Origin: Candidatus Aminicenantes bacterium UBA2190
Lineage (GTDB): Bacteria > Acidobacteriota > Aminicenantia > UBA2199
NCBI GenBank assembly: GCA_002335385.1
Contig: DCVK01000021.1
Location: 1-54,452, forward strand
Direction of reading: 5' to 3'
Length of the DNA: 54,452 nt
The translations under genes were made by a program, and so were the position numbers. Below are positions 1 to 7,747 of the stretch, in pieces; position 1 is the first letter of the stretch; every line of letters starts with the position of its first letter. The notes beneath the pieces were generated by a model, which saw only the letters and a program-made list of their open reading frames with translations, was not told where the DNA came from and did not search any database.

Positions 1-890
1 CGGACAAGCCCGACCTGCGCATCCCCTTCATCATCGAGGATTTCACCGCTGATGCCGCCGCCTGGGGCAGCGACCTGATCAACGGCGCCCTGGCCCGGGG
101 GGCAATGGTAAAAGGCCTGATCATCCCCGGCGCCGGTGGCTGGTCGCGCAAGCAGCTCGACGAGGTCAACGAGACGGCAAAAAAACTGGGCGGCAAGGGC
201 GTCATCTGGATGAAGAGGACCGGGGACGGCTTCAAGTCCTCCCTGAAGATCGCCGCCGCGGACATCGCCGCCCTCTTTGAAAGCAGGAAGATCGATCCCG
301 GCGCGCTGTTGCTCCTGGTGGCCGACTCCGAGCTGCCGGCCCTTGTCCTGGCCGGCAGGCTCCGCGAGCACCTGGGTCGGAGCTTCCAGGCCAAGAACAG
401 GCTGGAATTCCTCTGGGTGACCGATTTCCCGCTTTTCTTCCACAACGAGGAGGAGAAGCGCCTCGACTCCAATCACCACCCCTTCACCGCCCCGCGTCCC
501 GAGGATATCCCCCTGCTGGACGCCCAGCCGCTCACAGTCCAGGCCATCGCCTATGACCTGGTGCTCAATGGCGTGGAGCTCGGCGGCGGCAGCCGGCGCA
601 TCCACGATATCGCCCTGCAGAATAGAATATTCCAGCTGCTCGGCTTGGAGGACAGGGAGATCGAGGAGCGCTTCGGCTTCTTCCTCAACGCCCTGAACTT
701 CGGAGCACCGCCCCACCTGGGCATCGCCCTGGGCTTCGACCGCCTGCTGATGCTGCTGCTGGGCGAAGACTCAATCCGCGAGGTCATCGCCTTTCCCAAG
801 ACCACTTCCTCGCTCTGCCTGCTCACCGGCTCGCCGTCGGCCGTTTCGCAGCGCCAGCTCGACGAGCTGGGCATCGCCATAAAGAAATAA
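1..890 (+). CDS. aspS: Aspartyl-tRNA synthetase, C-terminal part (5' end outside window)
   Basis: Charges tRNA-Asp (or tRNA-Asp/Asn) with aspartate in the cytosol. The reading frame is open from base 3, and the first visible codons encode DKPDLR, the bacterial AspRS signature that closes motif 2 and opens the GAD insertion. Downstream are the class II catalytic pieces: WVTDFPLF, the histidine-rich NHHPFTAPR, the ELGGGSRRIHD segment and motif 3 (GIALGFDRLLMLL with its class II arginine), then IAFPKT and a CLLTGSPS tail. About 295 codons are present, roughly half of a bacterial AspRS, so the anticodon-binding OB fold lies upstream of the window. The POT transporter follows 13 nt later on the same strand with its own ribosome site. 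Confidence 0.97.
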   Translation, partial: DKPDLRIPFIIEDFTADAAAWGSDLINGALARGAMVKGLIIPGAGGWSRKQLDEVNETAKKLGGKGVIWMKRTGDGFKSSLKIAAADIAALFESRKIDPGALLLLVADSELPALVLAGRLREHLGRSFQAKNRLEFLWVTDFPLFFHNEEEKRLDSNHHPFTAPRPEDIPLLDAQPLTVQAIAYDLVLNGVELGGGSRRIHDIALQNRIFQLLGLEDREIEERFGFFLNALNFGAPPHLGIALGFDRLLMLLLGEDSIREVIAFPKTTSSLCLLTGSPSAVSQRQLDELGIAIKK

Positions 891-903
891 CCCGGAGGCC
901 CCT

Positions 904-2259
904 ATGAATTCGCCAGAAACCAAGCCCGGCGGTTTTCCCGCAACGTTCTGGACAGCCAACACCATCGAGCTTTTCGAACGCGGCGCCTACTACGCCATGG
1001 CCTCCTTCGTCGTCATTTACCTGACGGAGACCCTGGGCATGAGCCCGACATTCGCCACCTTCCTCAACGGTTCCCTCCTCTGGGGGCTGATCTATTTCCT
1101 GCCCATTCTCAGCGGCACCCTGGCCGACAAGTACGGCTTCAGGCGCTCGCTGGTCGTGGCCTTCGTCATGCTCGCGCTGGGCTATTTGGTCATGGGCAAC
1201 GTGCAGAATTTCTGGCCCGCCGGCTCCGGCTACACCGTGCCGGTGCTGCTGGGCATTGTGCTCATCGGCCTGGGCGGCTCGATCGTCAAGCCCTGCATCG
1301 CCGGCACGGTGCAGAAGACCGCGGGCCTGCGCGCCACCCTCGGCTTCGCCATCTTCTACATGGTGATCAATATCGGTTCGATCAGCGGCCGCGCCATCTC
1401 CTATTTCGTGCGCAGCCAGCTGGGCATCCCGGCCATCTTTTTCCCCGTGGCCTTCGCCTTCGCCCTGGTCGGGCTGCTGATCGTCCTGTTCATTTATCGC
1501 GAACCGCAATACGTCTCCGACGGGAAAAAGGACGGCCAGGCCGTACAGAAGAAAACCCTGGGCCAGGCGCTGCTGGGCATCGTCACCGTGCTGCGCAACT
1601 GGAAGTTCGTCTTCTTCCTGGTGGTCATCGGCATGTTCTGGATCCTCTACGTGCAATTATACAATCTCATTCCCCTGTTCCTGCGCTGGATCGACCCCGC
1701 GGCGCCCGTCGAGCTCTACACCCTGGTCAACCCGATCATGATCGTCAGCCTGCAGCTGGTCATCGCCCGCCTGGCCAAGAAATGGACACCGGTGCGCTCG
1801 ATCATCTTCGGGGTCCTGGTCACCACCCTGGGCATGCTGATCAACATCCTGGCGCCGGTGCTCTTCGCCGACATCTCGCTGAAAGTCTCGCTGCTGCGCT
1901 TCGGCAGCGTCCATGTCCTGCTGCCCATCGCCGGCATCTTCCTGATCGTTTCGATCGCCTCCATGGCCCTGGGCGAAATGTTCGCCTCGCCACGCATCTA
2001 CGAGTACATCGGCGCCATCGCCCCCAAGGGGCAGGAGGGGCTCTACCTCGGCTACGCCAACCTGCCCGTAGCCCTGGGCTCGATCGTGGGCGCACCCCTG
2101 GGCGGCCGCCTGTTCGAGATCTTCATCGCCAACCCGGTCAAGAACGGCCTGCCGGCCAATCCTTCCGCCATCTGGCTGATCGTGGCCGGCATGGGCGTCG
2201 TTTCCATGACCGGACTGGCGCTTTACGACCGGTTCCTGGTGCACAAGAAACAAGACTAG
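904..2259 (+). CDS. POT/PTR2-family proton-coupled peptide transporter (MFS)
   Basis: Inner-membrane symporter predicted to import di- or tripeptides with protons. The 451-residue protein has about 12 hydrophobic helices. Helix 1 carries ELFER (residues 22-26), the ExxER proton-coupling motif of POT transporters, followed by AYYAM where the family usually has YYGM. The PTR2-like segment IFYMVINIGS lies near residues 148-157, and a GLGGSIVKP stretch precedes it. The start follows a CCGGAGG ribosome site, 13 nt after aspS. It is shorter than many POT proteins and its helix 1 motif has GAYYAM in place of FAYYGM, so the substrate could be broader or different. Family assignment is good; substrate is inference. 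Confidence 0.82.
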   Translation: MNSPETKPGGFPATFWTANTIELFERGAYYAMASFVVIYLTETLGMSPTFATFLNGSLLWGLIYFLPILSGTLADKYGFRRSLVVAFVMLALGYLVMGNVQNFWPAGSGYTVPVLLGIVLIGLGGSIVKPCIAGTVQKTAGLRATLGFAIFYMVINIGSISGRAISYFVRSQLGIPAIFFPVAFAFALVGLLIVLFIYREPQYVSDGKKDGQAVQKKTLGQALLGIVTVLRNWKFVFFLVVIGMFWILYVQLYNLIPLFLRWIDPAAPVELYTLVNPIMIVSLQLVIARLAKKWTPVRSIIFGVLVTTLGMLINILAPVLFADISLKVSLLRFGSVHVLLPIAGIFLIVSIASMALGEMFASPRIYEYIGAIAPKGQEGLYLGYANLPVALGSIVGAPLGGRLFEIFIANPVKNGLPANPSAIWLIVAGMGVVSMTGLALYDRFLVHKKQD

Positions 2260-2312
2260 ATTAAGTGAGATCGGTCGGCGGCGAACGGATTGCGGGCGCG
2301 GGGAAAAACATC

Positions 2313-2341
2313 TTGCCCGGCAGCACCCGATCGATTATACT
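2313..2341 (+). promoter_or_regulatory. Sigma-70 promoter for the Cys-rich exported protein
   Basis: TTGCCC at 2313-2318 and TATACT at 2336-2341 are separated by 17 nt. The start codon at 2364 lies 22 nt downstream, after an AAAGGA ribosome site. Confidence 0.65.
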
Positions 2342-2363
2342 GGTTTCATCCAAAGGAACGAAC

Positions 2364-2912
2364 ATGAAGAGGAAGAGCTTTTTGAAAGGAGCACTGGGAA
2401 TGGCGGCGGCGGGCACGTTGCTGGGAGGGAACCGGGTCATGGGGCAGGAGGTAAAGACTCCCGACTGCGACAAGAAACTGGCGGGGAAGAACAAGTTCCT
2501 TGCCGGCTGGCTGACCGCCTGGCTGGGCAACATGAAGAATCAAATGCCCGAAGCGGAGAGAGCCAGGCTGATCGAGGAAAACGGCCGCTCCTGCGCCGCG
2601 AATCACGGCCTGCTGGCCTGGGCACAATCGTTCCATGGCGACATCGACAAGTTCATCGCCGCCATGCGCCCTCACCTCGGAGAGAATAACATCCGGCGCG
2701 ACGGCGACAAGGTCATCATGATCTATGAGAAATGCCTGTGCACCCTGGTTGGAGACATCGAAGGCACGCTGCCCGGCGAGTACTGCCTCTGCACGGTCGG
2801 CTGGACCAAGGCCGTTTACGGCGCCGTCGCCGGAAAAGAGGTCAGGGGCGACCTCAAGAGCTCGATCAAGCGCGGCGACTCACGCTGCCTGATCGAGGTC
2901 GACCTGAGTTGA
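2364..2912 (+). CDS. Exported cysteine-rich protein of unknown function, Tat-like leader
   Basis: 182 residues. I chose ATG 2364 because it follows AAAGGA at proper spacing and begins a clear leader: KRKSFLKG then a short Ala/Gly-rich hydrophobic stretch ending near VMGQ. The leader resembles a twin-arginine signal (RRxFLK) but reads R-K instead of R-R. The mature part contains paired cysteines (CLC and CLC, about 20 residues apart) ahead of a conserved-looking GWTKAVYGAVAGKEV...DLKSSIKRGD...C tail. That tail recalls the metal-binding end of small V4R/DUF6144-type proteins, which I name only as a tentative resemblance. Cofactor binding in the periplasm is possible but not demonstrated. It has its own promoter and is not obviously tied to its neighbours. 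Confidence 0.6.
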   Translation: MKRKSFLKGALGMAAAGTLLGGNRVMGQEVKTPDCDKKLAGKNKFLAGWLTAWLGNMKNQMPEAERARLIEENGRSCAANHGLLAWAQSFHGDIDKFIAAMRPHLGENNIRRDGDKVIMIYEKCLCTLVGDIEGTLPGEYCLCTVGWTKAVYGAVAGKEVRGDLKSSIKRGDSRCLIEVDLS

Positions 2913-2939
2913 TCGCGGCCAAGCCGGCCTGATGATCCC

Positions 2940-3443
2940 ATGGCGATAAAAAAAATACTTTTGCTCGGCGCTCCGGGGCTGTGGAAGCATTGCGGGGCGG
3001 TTCGGAGCATCAAAGCTCCCGGAGTAAGGAAAACGATCAGCGACCTGAGGGCTACGCTGGCTGACTTCAGGAAGAAAAACGGCTTCGGCCGCGGGATCGC
3101 GGCGCCGCAGATCGGGGTGTTGAAGCGGATCATCTATATCCATTTTCCCAAGGCAGGGATCTCCGGGGCGCTGATCAATCCCAGAATAGAGAAGAGGAGC
3201 AAGGCAAAATTCAAACTGTGGGACGACTGCTTCAGCTTCCCCGGCCTGCTGGTCAGGGTGGAGCGGGCGAGGGAAGTCACGGTTTCCTGCACGAATGAAA
3301 AAGGGGAGGACTGCGTCATCGCGGCCCAAGACGATCTTTCCGAGCTTTTGCAGCACGAGATCGACCACCTGGACGGCATACTCGCGGTCCAGCGAGCCAT
3401 CGACAACAGATCCTTCGCCTGGCGCAAGGAGGAGACACCATGA
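2940..3443 (+). CDS. Peptide deformylase homologue, divergent
   Basis: Peptide deformylases remove the formyl group from nascent proteins with a metal held by one Cys and two His. All three family motifs are recognisable in this 167-residue protein: GRGIAAPQIG near residue 50 (motif 1, GxGxAAxQ), DDCFSFP near 95 (motif 2, normally EGCLS) and QHEIDHLDG near 137-145 (motif 3, HExDH). The metal-binding Cys and both His are therefore kept, but motif 2 has lost the usual EG. This looks like a second, non-housekeeping deformylase-like hydrolase rather than the essential def. It overlaps the next gene by ATGA, so the two are probably translationally coupled. No clear ribosome site precedes the ATG. 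Confidence 0.8.
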   Translation: MAIKKILLLGAPGLWKHCGAVRSIKAPGVRKTISDLRATLADFRKKNGFGRGIAAPQIGVLKRIIYIHFPKAGISGALINPRIEKRSKAKFKLWDDCFSFPGLLVRVERAREVTVSCTNEKGEDCVIAAQDDLSELLQHEIDHLDGILAVQRAIDNRSFAWRKEETP

Positions 3444-3676
3444 AGATCGGCGTCTGCGGCATCGCCTGCGAGAAGTGCCCGCGCATGGTCCAGGAGACAT
3501 GCCCCAACTTCCCGCAGGGATGCGGACCCAAGGAAAACAAGTTCTGCAAGATCGCAACCTGCGCTTTGGCCAAGGGAGTCCGCCTGTGTTTCGAATGCGC
3601 GGATTTTCCCTGCGAGACCACGAAGGCCGGCCCCATCGCCTTTGGCTATTGCCAGTACATCTCAGGCAAGGGCTGA
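3440..3676 (+). CDS. DUF3795-type small cysteine-rich protein
   Basis: 78 residues with eleven cysteines, arranged as CGIACEKCP, a central CPNFPQGCGPKENKFC, and CALAKGVRLCFECADFPC. This pattern is that of the DUF3795 family of small putative metal- or cluster-binding proteins, whose biochemical role is not known. Its start ATG overlaps the TGA of the deformylase homologue (ATGA), so the two form an operon. It contains no signal peptide or membrane helix and is probably cytosolic. Function cannot be given beyond probable zinc or Fe-S binding. Confidence 0.78.
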   Translation: MKIGVCGIACEKCPRMVQETCPNFPQGCGPKENKFCKIATCALAKGVRLCFECADFPCETTKAGPIAFGYCQYISGKG

Positions 3677-3710
3677 AAGAAACGGCGCGCTGACCGACAG
3701 GAGGCCATGG

Positions 3711-4586
3711 ATGAAGCAACTTCCGTTTTACATCGTCGATGTTTTCGCCGAAAAAAAGTACGCCGGCAACCAGCTGGCCGTTTTCCGCCGGGCTGAGGAA
3801 CTGAGCGGGACGGAGATGCAGGCCCTGGCCCGGGAAATGAACTTTTCCGAGACCACGTTCATTCTGGGCGACGAGGAGCGGGGCCAGGGCTTTGACGTGC
3901 GCATCTTCACACCGGCGGAAGAGGTCCCGTTTGCCGGTCATCCGACCCTGGGTACGGCGCACGTCATCCGCAGCGAAATCCTGAAGGGAAAGGCTGAGGC
4001 GATCACCCTGAACCTAAAAGCAGGCAGGATTCCGGTCACCTTTGCCGCGGATGGCAACAGCTGGATGAAACAGGTCGAGCCCGAGTTCGGGAAACAGCAC
4101 CCCGCAGAAGCGCTGGCGGCCATCCTCAACCTGGCCGCAGCCGATATCGACGATCGCTTTCCGGTCCAGGAAGTGTCCACGGGGCTGCCCTTTTCGATTG
4201 TACCGCTCAAAACCCTCGCGGCCCTGAAAAAGGCCAGGGTCGACCGCGACCGCTATTTCGCTTTCATCAAGGATTCCTGGGCCAAGGGGATACTTGTCTT
4301 CTGCCCGCAGGCGCATGAAGCTGGAAACGACGTCAGCGTACGGGTTTTCGTCGATTATTTCGGCGTGCCCGAAGACCCGGCCACCGGCAGCGGCAACGGC
4401 TGCCTGGCCGGCTGGCTGGTCAGGCACCGCTATTTCGGCCGAAAGAGCATCGACATCCGCAGCGAGCAGGGCTACGAGATCGATCGACCGTCGCTGCTGC
4501 TGCTCAAGGCGGAGGATGATTCGGGCCATATCCATATCTCCGTCGGCGGCAAATGCATTACGGTTGCCAGGGGCGAATTCAAATGA
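3711..4586 (+). CDS. PhzF-family isomerase/epimerase-like protein
   Basis: 291 residues of the PhzF fold, a duplicated diaminopimelate-epimerase-like structure. ATG 3711 is preferred over upstream in-frame starts because GACAGGAGG lies just before it and the protein then begins QLPFYIVDVF, the family's usual N-terminus. The conserved glutamate (NFSETTF, E47), the GHPTLGTAHV loop near residue 76 and the EDPATGSGNG signature near 222 are all present. Family members isomerise or epimerise small acids such as phenazine precursors, but most bacterial copies have unknown substrates. No phenazine genes are nearby, so a phenazine role is unlikely. Confidence 0.88.
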   Translation: MKQLPFYIVDVFAEKKYAGNQLAVFRRAEELSGTEMQALAREMNFSETTFILGDEERGQGFDVRIFTPAEEVPFAGHPTLGTAHVIRSEILKGKAEAITLNLKAGRIPVTFAADGNSWMKQVEPEFGKQHPAEALAAILNLAAADIDDRFPVQEVSTGLPFSIVPLKTLAALKKARVDRDRYFAFIKDSWAKGILVFCPQAHEAGNDVSVRVFVDYFGVPEDPATGSGNGCLAGWLVRHRYFGRKSIDIRSEQGYEIDRPSLLLLKAEDDSGHIHISVGGKCITVARGEFK

Positions 4587-4617
4587 GGCTCACCGCTCCT
4601 GCCACCCCATTCCGTCC

Positions 4618-5328
4618 ATGAACGTCCAGTCAGCCAGCACCAACCGCTATTGGCGGCACGCTCTGTGGCTCGCAGTTTTTACGATTGCCTACAATCTTGT
4701 GGAAGGCGTGGTGTCGATATATTTCGGCATCCAGGACGAGACCCTGGTCCTGTTCGGATTCGGCATCGACTCGTTCATCGAGTTCCTCTCCGGCGTCGGC
4801 ATCATGTCCATGGTGCTGCGCATCCGCCGCGACCCCGACGGCTGCCGCTCACGCTTCGAGCAGGCCGCCCTGCGCGTAACCGGCACGGCTTTCTTCCTCC
4901 TTGCCGGTGGACTGGTCCTCTCGGCGATTTACAACCTGGTCAAGGCGCACAAGCCGGAAACGACCCTCCCCGGCGTGATCATCTCGACCATTTCCATCGC
5001 GATCATGTGGCTCCTGGTCAAGGCCAAGCGCAAGGTCGGCCGGGCGCTCAGGTCGGCGCCCATCCTGGCCGACGCCAATTGCACCCTGGCCTGCATCTAC
5101 ATGTCTTTGGTGCTGTTGGTGTCAAGCCTCGTATACCAGGCGGCGGGATTAGGTTTCTCCGACTCCCTGGGAGCCATCGGCCTCGTCTACTTCTCGCTGC
5201 GCGAGGGAAAAGAGGCTTTCGCCAAGGCGCGCGGACTGGAATGCTACTGCGCGGCCAGGCACGACGGGAATGAGAATGTACCCAGTAGCCTCGAGAAAAA
5301 TAATCGTCACCCGGAGGCTGACATATGA
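4618..5328 (+). CDS. CDF-like cation efflux membrane protein
   Basis: 236 residues with five to six hydrophobic helices. ATG 4618 gives a short polar N-terminus directly followed by helix 1; the longer in-frame upstream extension overlaps phzF and is low-complexity shadow. Helix 2 contains GFGIDSFIEFLSG, which matches the position where cation diffusion facilitators carry their intramembrane acidic metal ligands. A later helix starts PILADANCT, also reminiscent of the second CDF metal site. The cytosolic C-terminal domain of typical CDF proteins is absent, so this resembles the shorter TMEM163-like branch. The metal is unknown. It overlaps the next gene by ATGA, suggesting one translationally coupled unit to 6123. 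Confidence 0.7.
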   Translation: MNVQSASTNRYWRHALWLAVFTIAYNLVEGVVSIYFGIQDETLVLFGFGIDSFIEFLSGVGIMSMVLRIRRDPDGCRSRFEQAALRVTGTAFFLLAGGLVLSAIYNLVKAHKPETTLPGVIISTISIAIMWLLVKAKRKVGRALRSAPILADANCTLACIYMSLVLLVSSLVYQAAGLGFSDSLGAIGLVYFSLREGKEAFAKARGLECYCAARHDGNENVPSSLEKNNRHPEADI

Positions 5329-5725
5329 ACGCGGTCTCATGGTTCTACCTGGTCTTTGCCCTGGCACTGGTCAACTGGGGATTGGGCATGATCGGCCTGC
5401 GCTCCTTCCTTGCCCGGACTCCGGCCATCGCCAATGCCATCGACCTGCAGAATTACGCCGCCCTGGCCCGCCGCCACATGATCCAGGCGCTCCTGCAGGC
5501 CATTTGCTTGTCACCGGCATGATCCTGGGGATCTATGTCCTGGCCAGTGGTCAGGTCGGGCTCCTGCTGGTCATCGCCCTGAACGGGTTCATCCTGGCCG
5601 CCGGCCTGCTGGGCAAGCCGCTGGAGGAACGGGCACGCTCGCTCATGGTGCTGGACCCGCTCCTGGAGGAGCGCTACAAATCCATCGGCGTTACCTGGGT
5701 CGGGAAGCCCTTCCCCGATTTCTGA
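5325..5725 (+). pseudogene. Small membrane protein gene interrupted by a one-base frameshift
   Basis: The frame opening at ATG 5325 encodes two hydrophobic segments then runs into TGA at 5520-5522. The next frame continues the membrane protein without a break (VTGMILGIYVLASG and onward) to TGA 5723-5725. Reading is restored by one extra T in the TTT at 5503-5505, giving about 133 residues with three to four helices. Its start overlaps the CDF-like gene (ATGA) and its end overlaps the DUF454 gene (TGATG), so it sits in a coupled operon and was probably functional until recently, or the T run is a sequencing error. The product is not recognised; the end VTWVGKPFPDF is soluble. Confidence 0.7.
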
Positions 5726-6123
5726 TGCTGACCCGCCACCCGTTGACGCGGCCTGGAACGGTAAAAAGGGGATTGCTTGCGGCCTGCGGCCTAGCGGCAG
5801 TCGGCCTCGGCATCGCCGGCATCTTTCTCCCCCTTTTGCCCACGACCCCGTTCCTGCTGCTGGCAGCGGCCTGCTTTTTTCGCAGCTCGGAGCGGCTTTA
5901 CGGCTGGTTGCTCAACCACAAGCGCCTCGGCCGCTATGTCCGCCAGTACCGCGAGAACCGGGCCATCCCATTGAAGGCCAAGCTGGCGACGCTCGCGCTG
6001 CTGTGGGCGACGCTGGCCTTCTCGGGGCTGGCGGTGGCCACCGCCCTTTGGGCCCGGTTGCTGCTGCTGGCGGTCGGCGTCGGGGTCACCCTGCATTTGC
6101 TGGCCATGAAGACGCTGAAATAG
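5725..6123 (+). CDS. DUF454/YbaN-type inner-membrane protein
   Basis: 132 residues, with the characteristic opening GLGIAGIFLPLLPTTPFLLLAA, then CFFRSSERLY and WLLNHKRLGRYVRQY, which define the YbaN/DUF454 family. There are three to four transmembrane helices. The family's biochemical role is not established. The ATG shares its A with the stop of the preceding frameshifted gene, so it is probably translated by coupling; no independent ribosome site is visible. Family assignment is secure, function is not. Confidence 0.9.
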   Translation: MLTRHPLTRPGTVKRGLLAACGLAAVGLGIAGIFLPLLPTTPFLLLAAACFFRSSERLYGWLLNHKRLGRYVRQYRENRAIPLKAKLATLALLWATLAFSGLAVATALWARLLLLAVGVGVTLHLLAMKTLK

Positions 6124-6248
6124 CCTGCCGGCAGCGCCAGGCGTTGCTCAACCGGACCTGCGACAGCCGGAACATTTGGGGGCAATGGGAAAATCGTCAT
6201 GGCGCGCGCGATTTTTCCAATTTGCTCCTTTCCGTAACGACGTCAATT

Positions 6249-6257
6249 TGCTATCAT
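6249..6257 (+). promoter_or_regulatory. Possible extended -10 promoter for the deoxysugar cassette
   Basis: TGCTATCAT at 6249-6257 fits an extended -10 (TGN plus TATNAT). No good -35 lies 17 nt upstream. It is 55 nt before the start of the 2,3-dehydratase gene, in a 189-nt gap with no other recognisable content. Confidence 0.35.
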
Positions 6258-6312
6258 GGGATCGCAAAGTTGAAGCAGGAAGGGCGCGAAATGGCAGGAA
6301 CAAGCTGAAACC

Positions 6313-7740
6313 ATGTCAACGACTCGTCAGATTGAAAACGATTTCTTCAAGTCGGCCCTGGCCAAGGGGGCTACCGTTTCCAGCGTGCCGCTGATACTGG
6401 AATGGATCAAAAGCAAAAGCTCCGCGATGAAAACGAGGATCGAGCCGATCCCCCTGGAGCGGATGCGATCGTGGCGCTTTGACGAGGCCAGCGGCGACAT
6501 CGTCCACGAAAGCGGGCGCTTCTTCTCGATCGAGGGGATACGGGTCGAGACCGACTGGGGCCTGGTGTCGCGATGGGAACAGCCCATCATCAATCAGCCG
6601 GAGATCGGCTACCTGGGCATCATCGCCAAAAAGATCGACGGCATCCTGCATTTTCTGATGCAGGCGAAGATCGAGCCGGGCAACATCAACCGCGTGCAGC
6701 TGGCGCCGACGATCCAGGCGACAAAAAGCAATTGCACGCGCGTCCACCAGGGCAAGGTCCCCCTGTTCCTTGAATACTTCAACGGTGAAAGGCCGGTGAC
6801 AATTCGGGTCAACCAGCTCCAAAGCGAGCAGGGCGCCCGCTTCCTGCGCAAGCGGAATTGCAACATGATCGTCGAAGTTCCCGAAAAGGAGCCCCTGCCC
6901 GTCCCCGACGATTTCATCTGGGCCACATTGGGCCAGTTGAAAGAGCTGATCCGGCACGACAACGTGGTGAACATGGACACGCGCACCGTGCTCTCCGGCA
7001 TCCCGTTCGGCTCTTATGTAGGCCATGCCGGGGAATCCGGCCCCGCGGCGGAGCACGCAGGCGATCACGACCGGCACTTCCTGCGCTCGCTGCTCGACCC
7101 GGAAAACCATCTGCACGATCTCGACCGGATCATATCGTGGATCACCGGCCTGAAAATGCGCTACCACCTGCGCGTGACCCGCCTGCCCCTGCGGGAAATC
7201 AAGGGCTGGGAATACAACGGGGGCTCCATTCGCCATCAGGACGGGAAATATTTCTCGGTGATCGGCGTGGATGTCGAGATCGGCAACCGGGAAGTGCAGC
7301 AATGGACCCAACCCATGATCCAGCCCATGCAAGAGGGCATCATGGCGTTCATCGTGAAGCCCATCGGGGGCGTGTACCATTTCCTGGTGCAGGCCAAGCT
7401 GGAGGCCGGCAATTTTGACGTTCTCGAGTTGGCCCCGACCGTTCAATGCCTGACGGGGAATTACCGCACCGGGAAAAATGAATACGCCGTTCCCTTCATC
7501 GACGCCGTGCTCGGCGCGAAAAAGGAGCGCATCGGCTATTCCGCATTGCAAAGCGAGGAAGGGGGGCGCTTTTATCAGGAGCAGAACCGGAACATGATCA
7601 TCGAGGCCGAACCCGGCTTCCCGATCGCCGTTCCCGACAACTACTGCTGGATGACCCTGAACCAGCTTTCCACGTTCATCAAATTCAACAACTACCTGAA
7701 TATCGCCGCAAGAAGCCTGATCGCTGCGGTCTCATTTTGA
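6313..7740 (+). CDS. NDP-hexose 2,3-dehydratase family protein
   Basis: Family members remove the C2 hydroxyl from NDP-4-keto-6-deoxyglucose, the committing step to 2,6-dideoxysugars. The 475 residues contain two copies of the same domain, as the family does: RFFSIEG/QPIINQPEIG/LHFLMQAK/APTIQATKSN in the first half and YFSVIG/QPMIQP/YHFLVQAKLEAGN/APTVQC in the second. Each half ends with QSEQGARF (near residue 170) or QSEEGGRF (near 411) and a hydrophobic LGQL or LNQL motif. The next gene encodes a 3-ketoreductase-type enzyme that acts on this product in known pathways, which strongly supports the call. The sugar nucleotide supply (RmlA/RmlB-type) is not in the window. Confidence 0.9.
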   Translation: MSTTRQIENDFFKSALAKGATVSSVPLILEWIKSKSSAMKTRIEPIPLERMRSWRFDEASGDIVHESGRFFSIEGIRVETDWGLVSRWEQPIINQPEIGYLGIIAKKIDGILHFLMQAKIEPGNINRVQLAPTIQATKSNCTRVHQGKVPLFLEYFNGERPVTIRVNQLQSEQGARFLRKRNCNMIVEVPEKEPLPVPDDFIWATLGQLKELIRHDNVVNMDTRTVLSGIPFGSYVGHAGESGPAAEHAGDHDRHFLRSLLDPENHLHDLDRIISWITGLKMRYHLRVTRLPLREIKGWEYNGGSIRHQDGKYFSVIGVDVEIGNREVQQWTQPMIQPMQEGIMAFIVKPIGGVYHFLVQAKLEAGNFDVLELAPTVQCLTGNYRTGKNEYAVPFIDAVLGAKKERIGYSALQSEEGGRFYQEQNRNMIIEAEPGFPIAVPDNYCWMTLNQLSTFIKFNNYLNIAARSLIAAVSF

Positions 7741-7747
7741 GCGGATC

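Noticed and set aside
7081..7110. Possible direct repeat/fusion boundary within the 2,3-dehydratase gene
   Set aside because: The internal duplication is normal for this enzyme family, so it is not a recent duplication.
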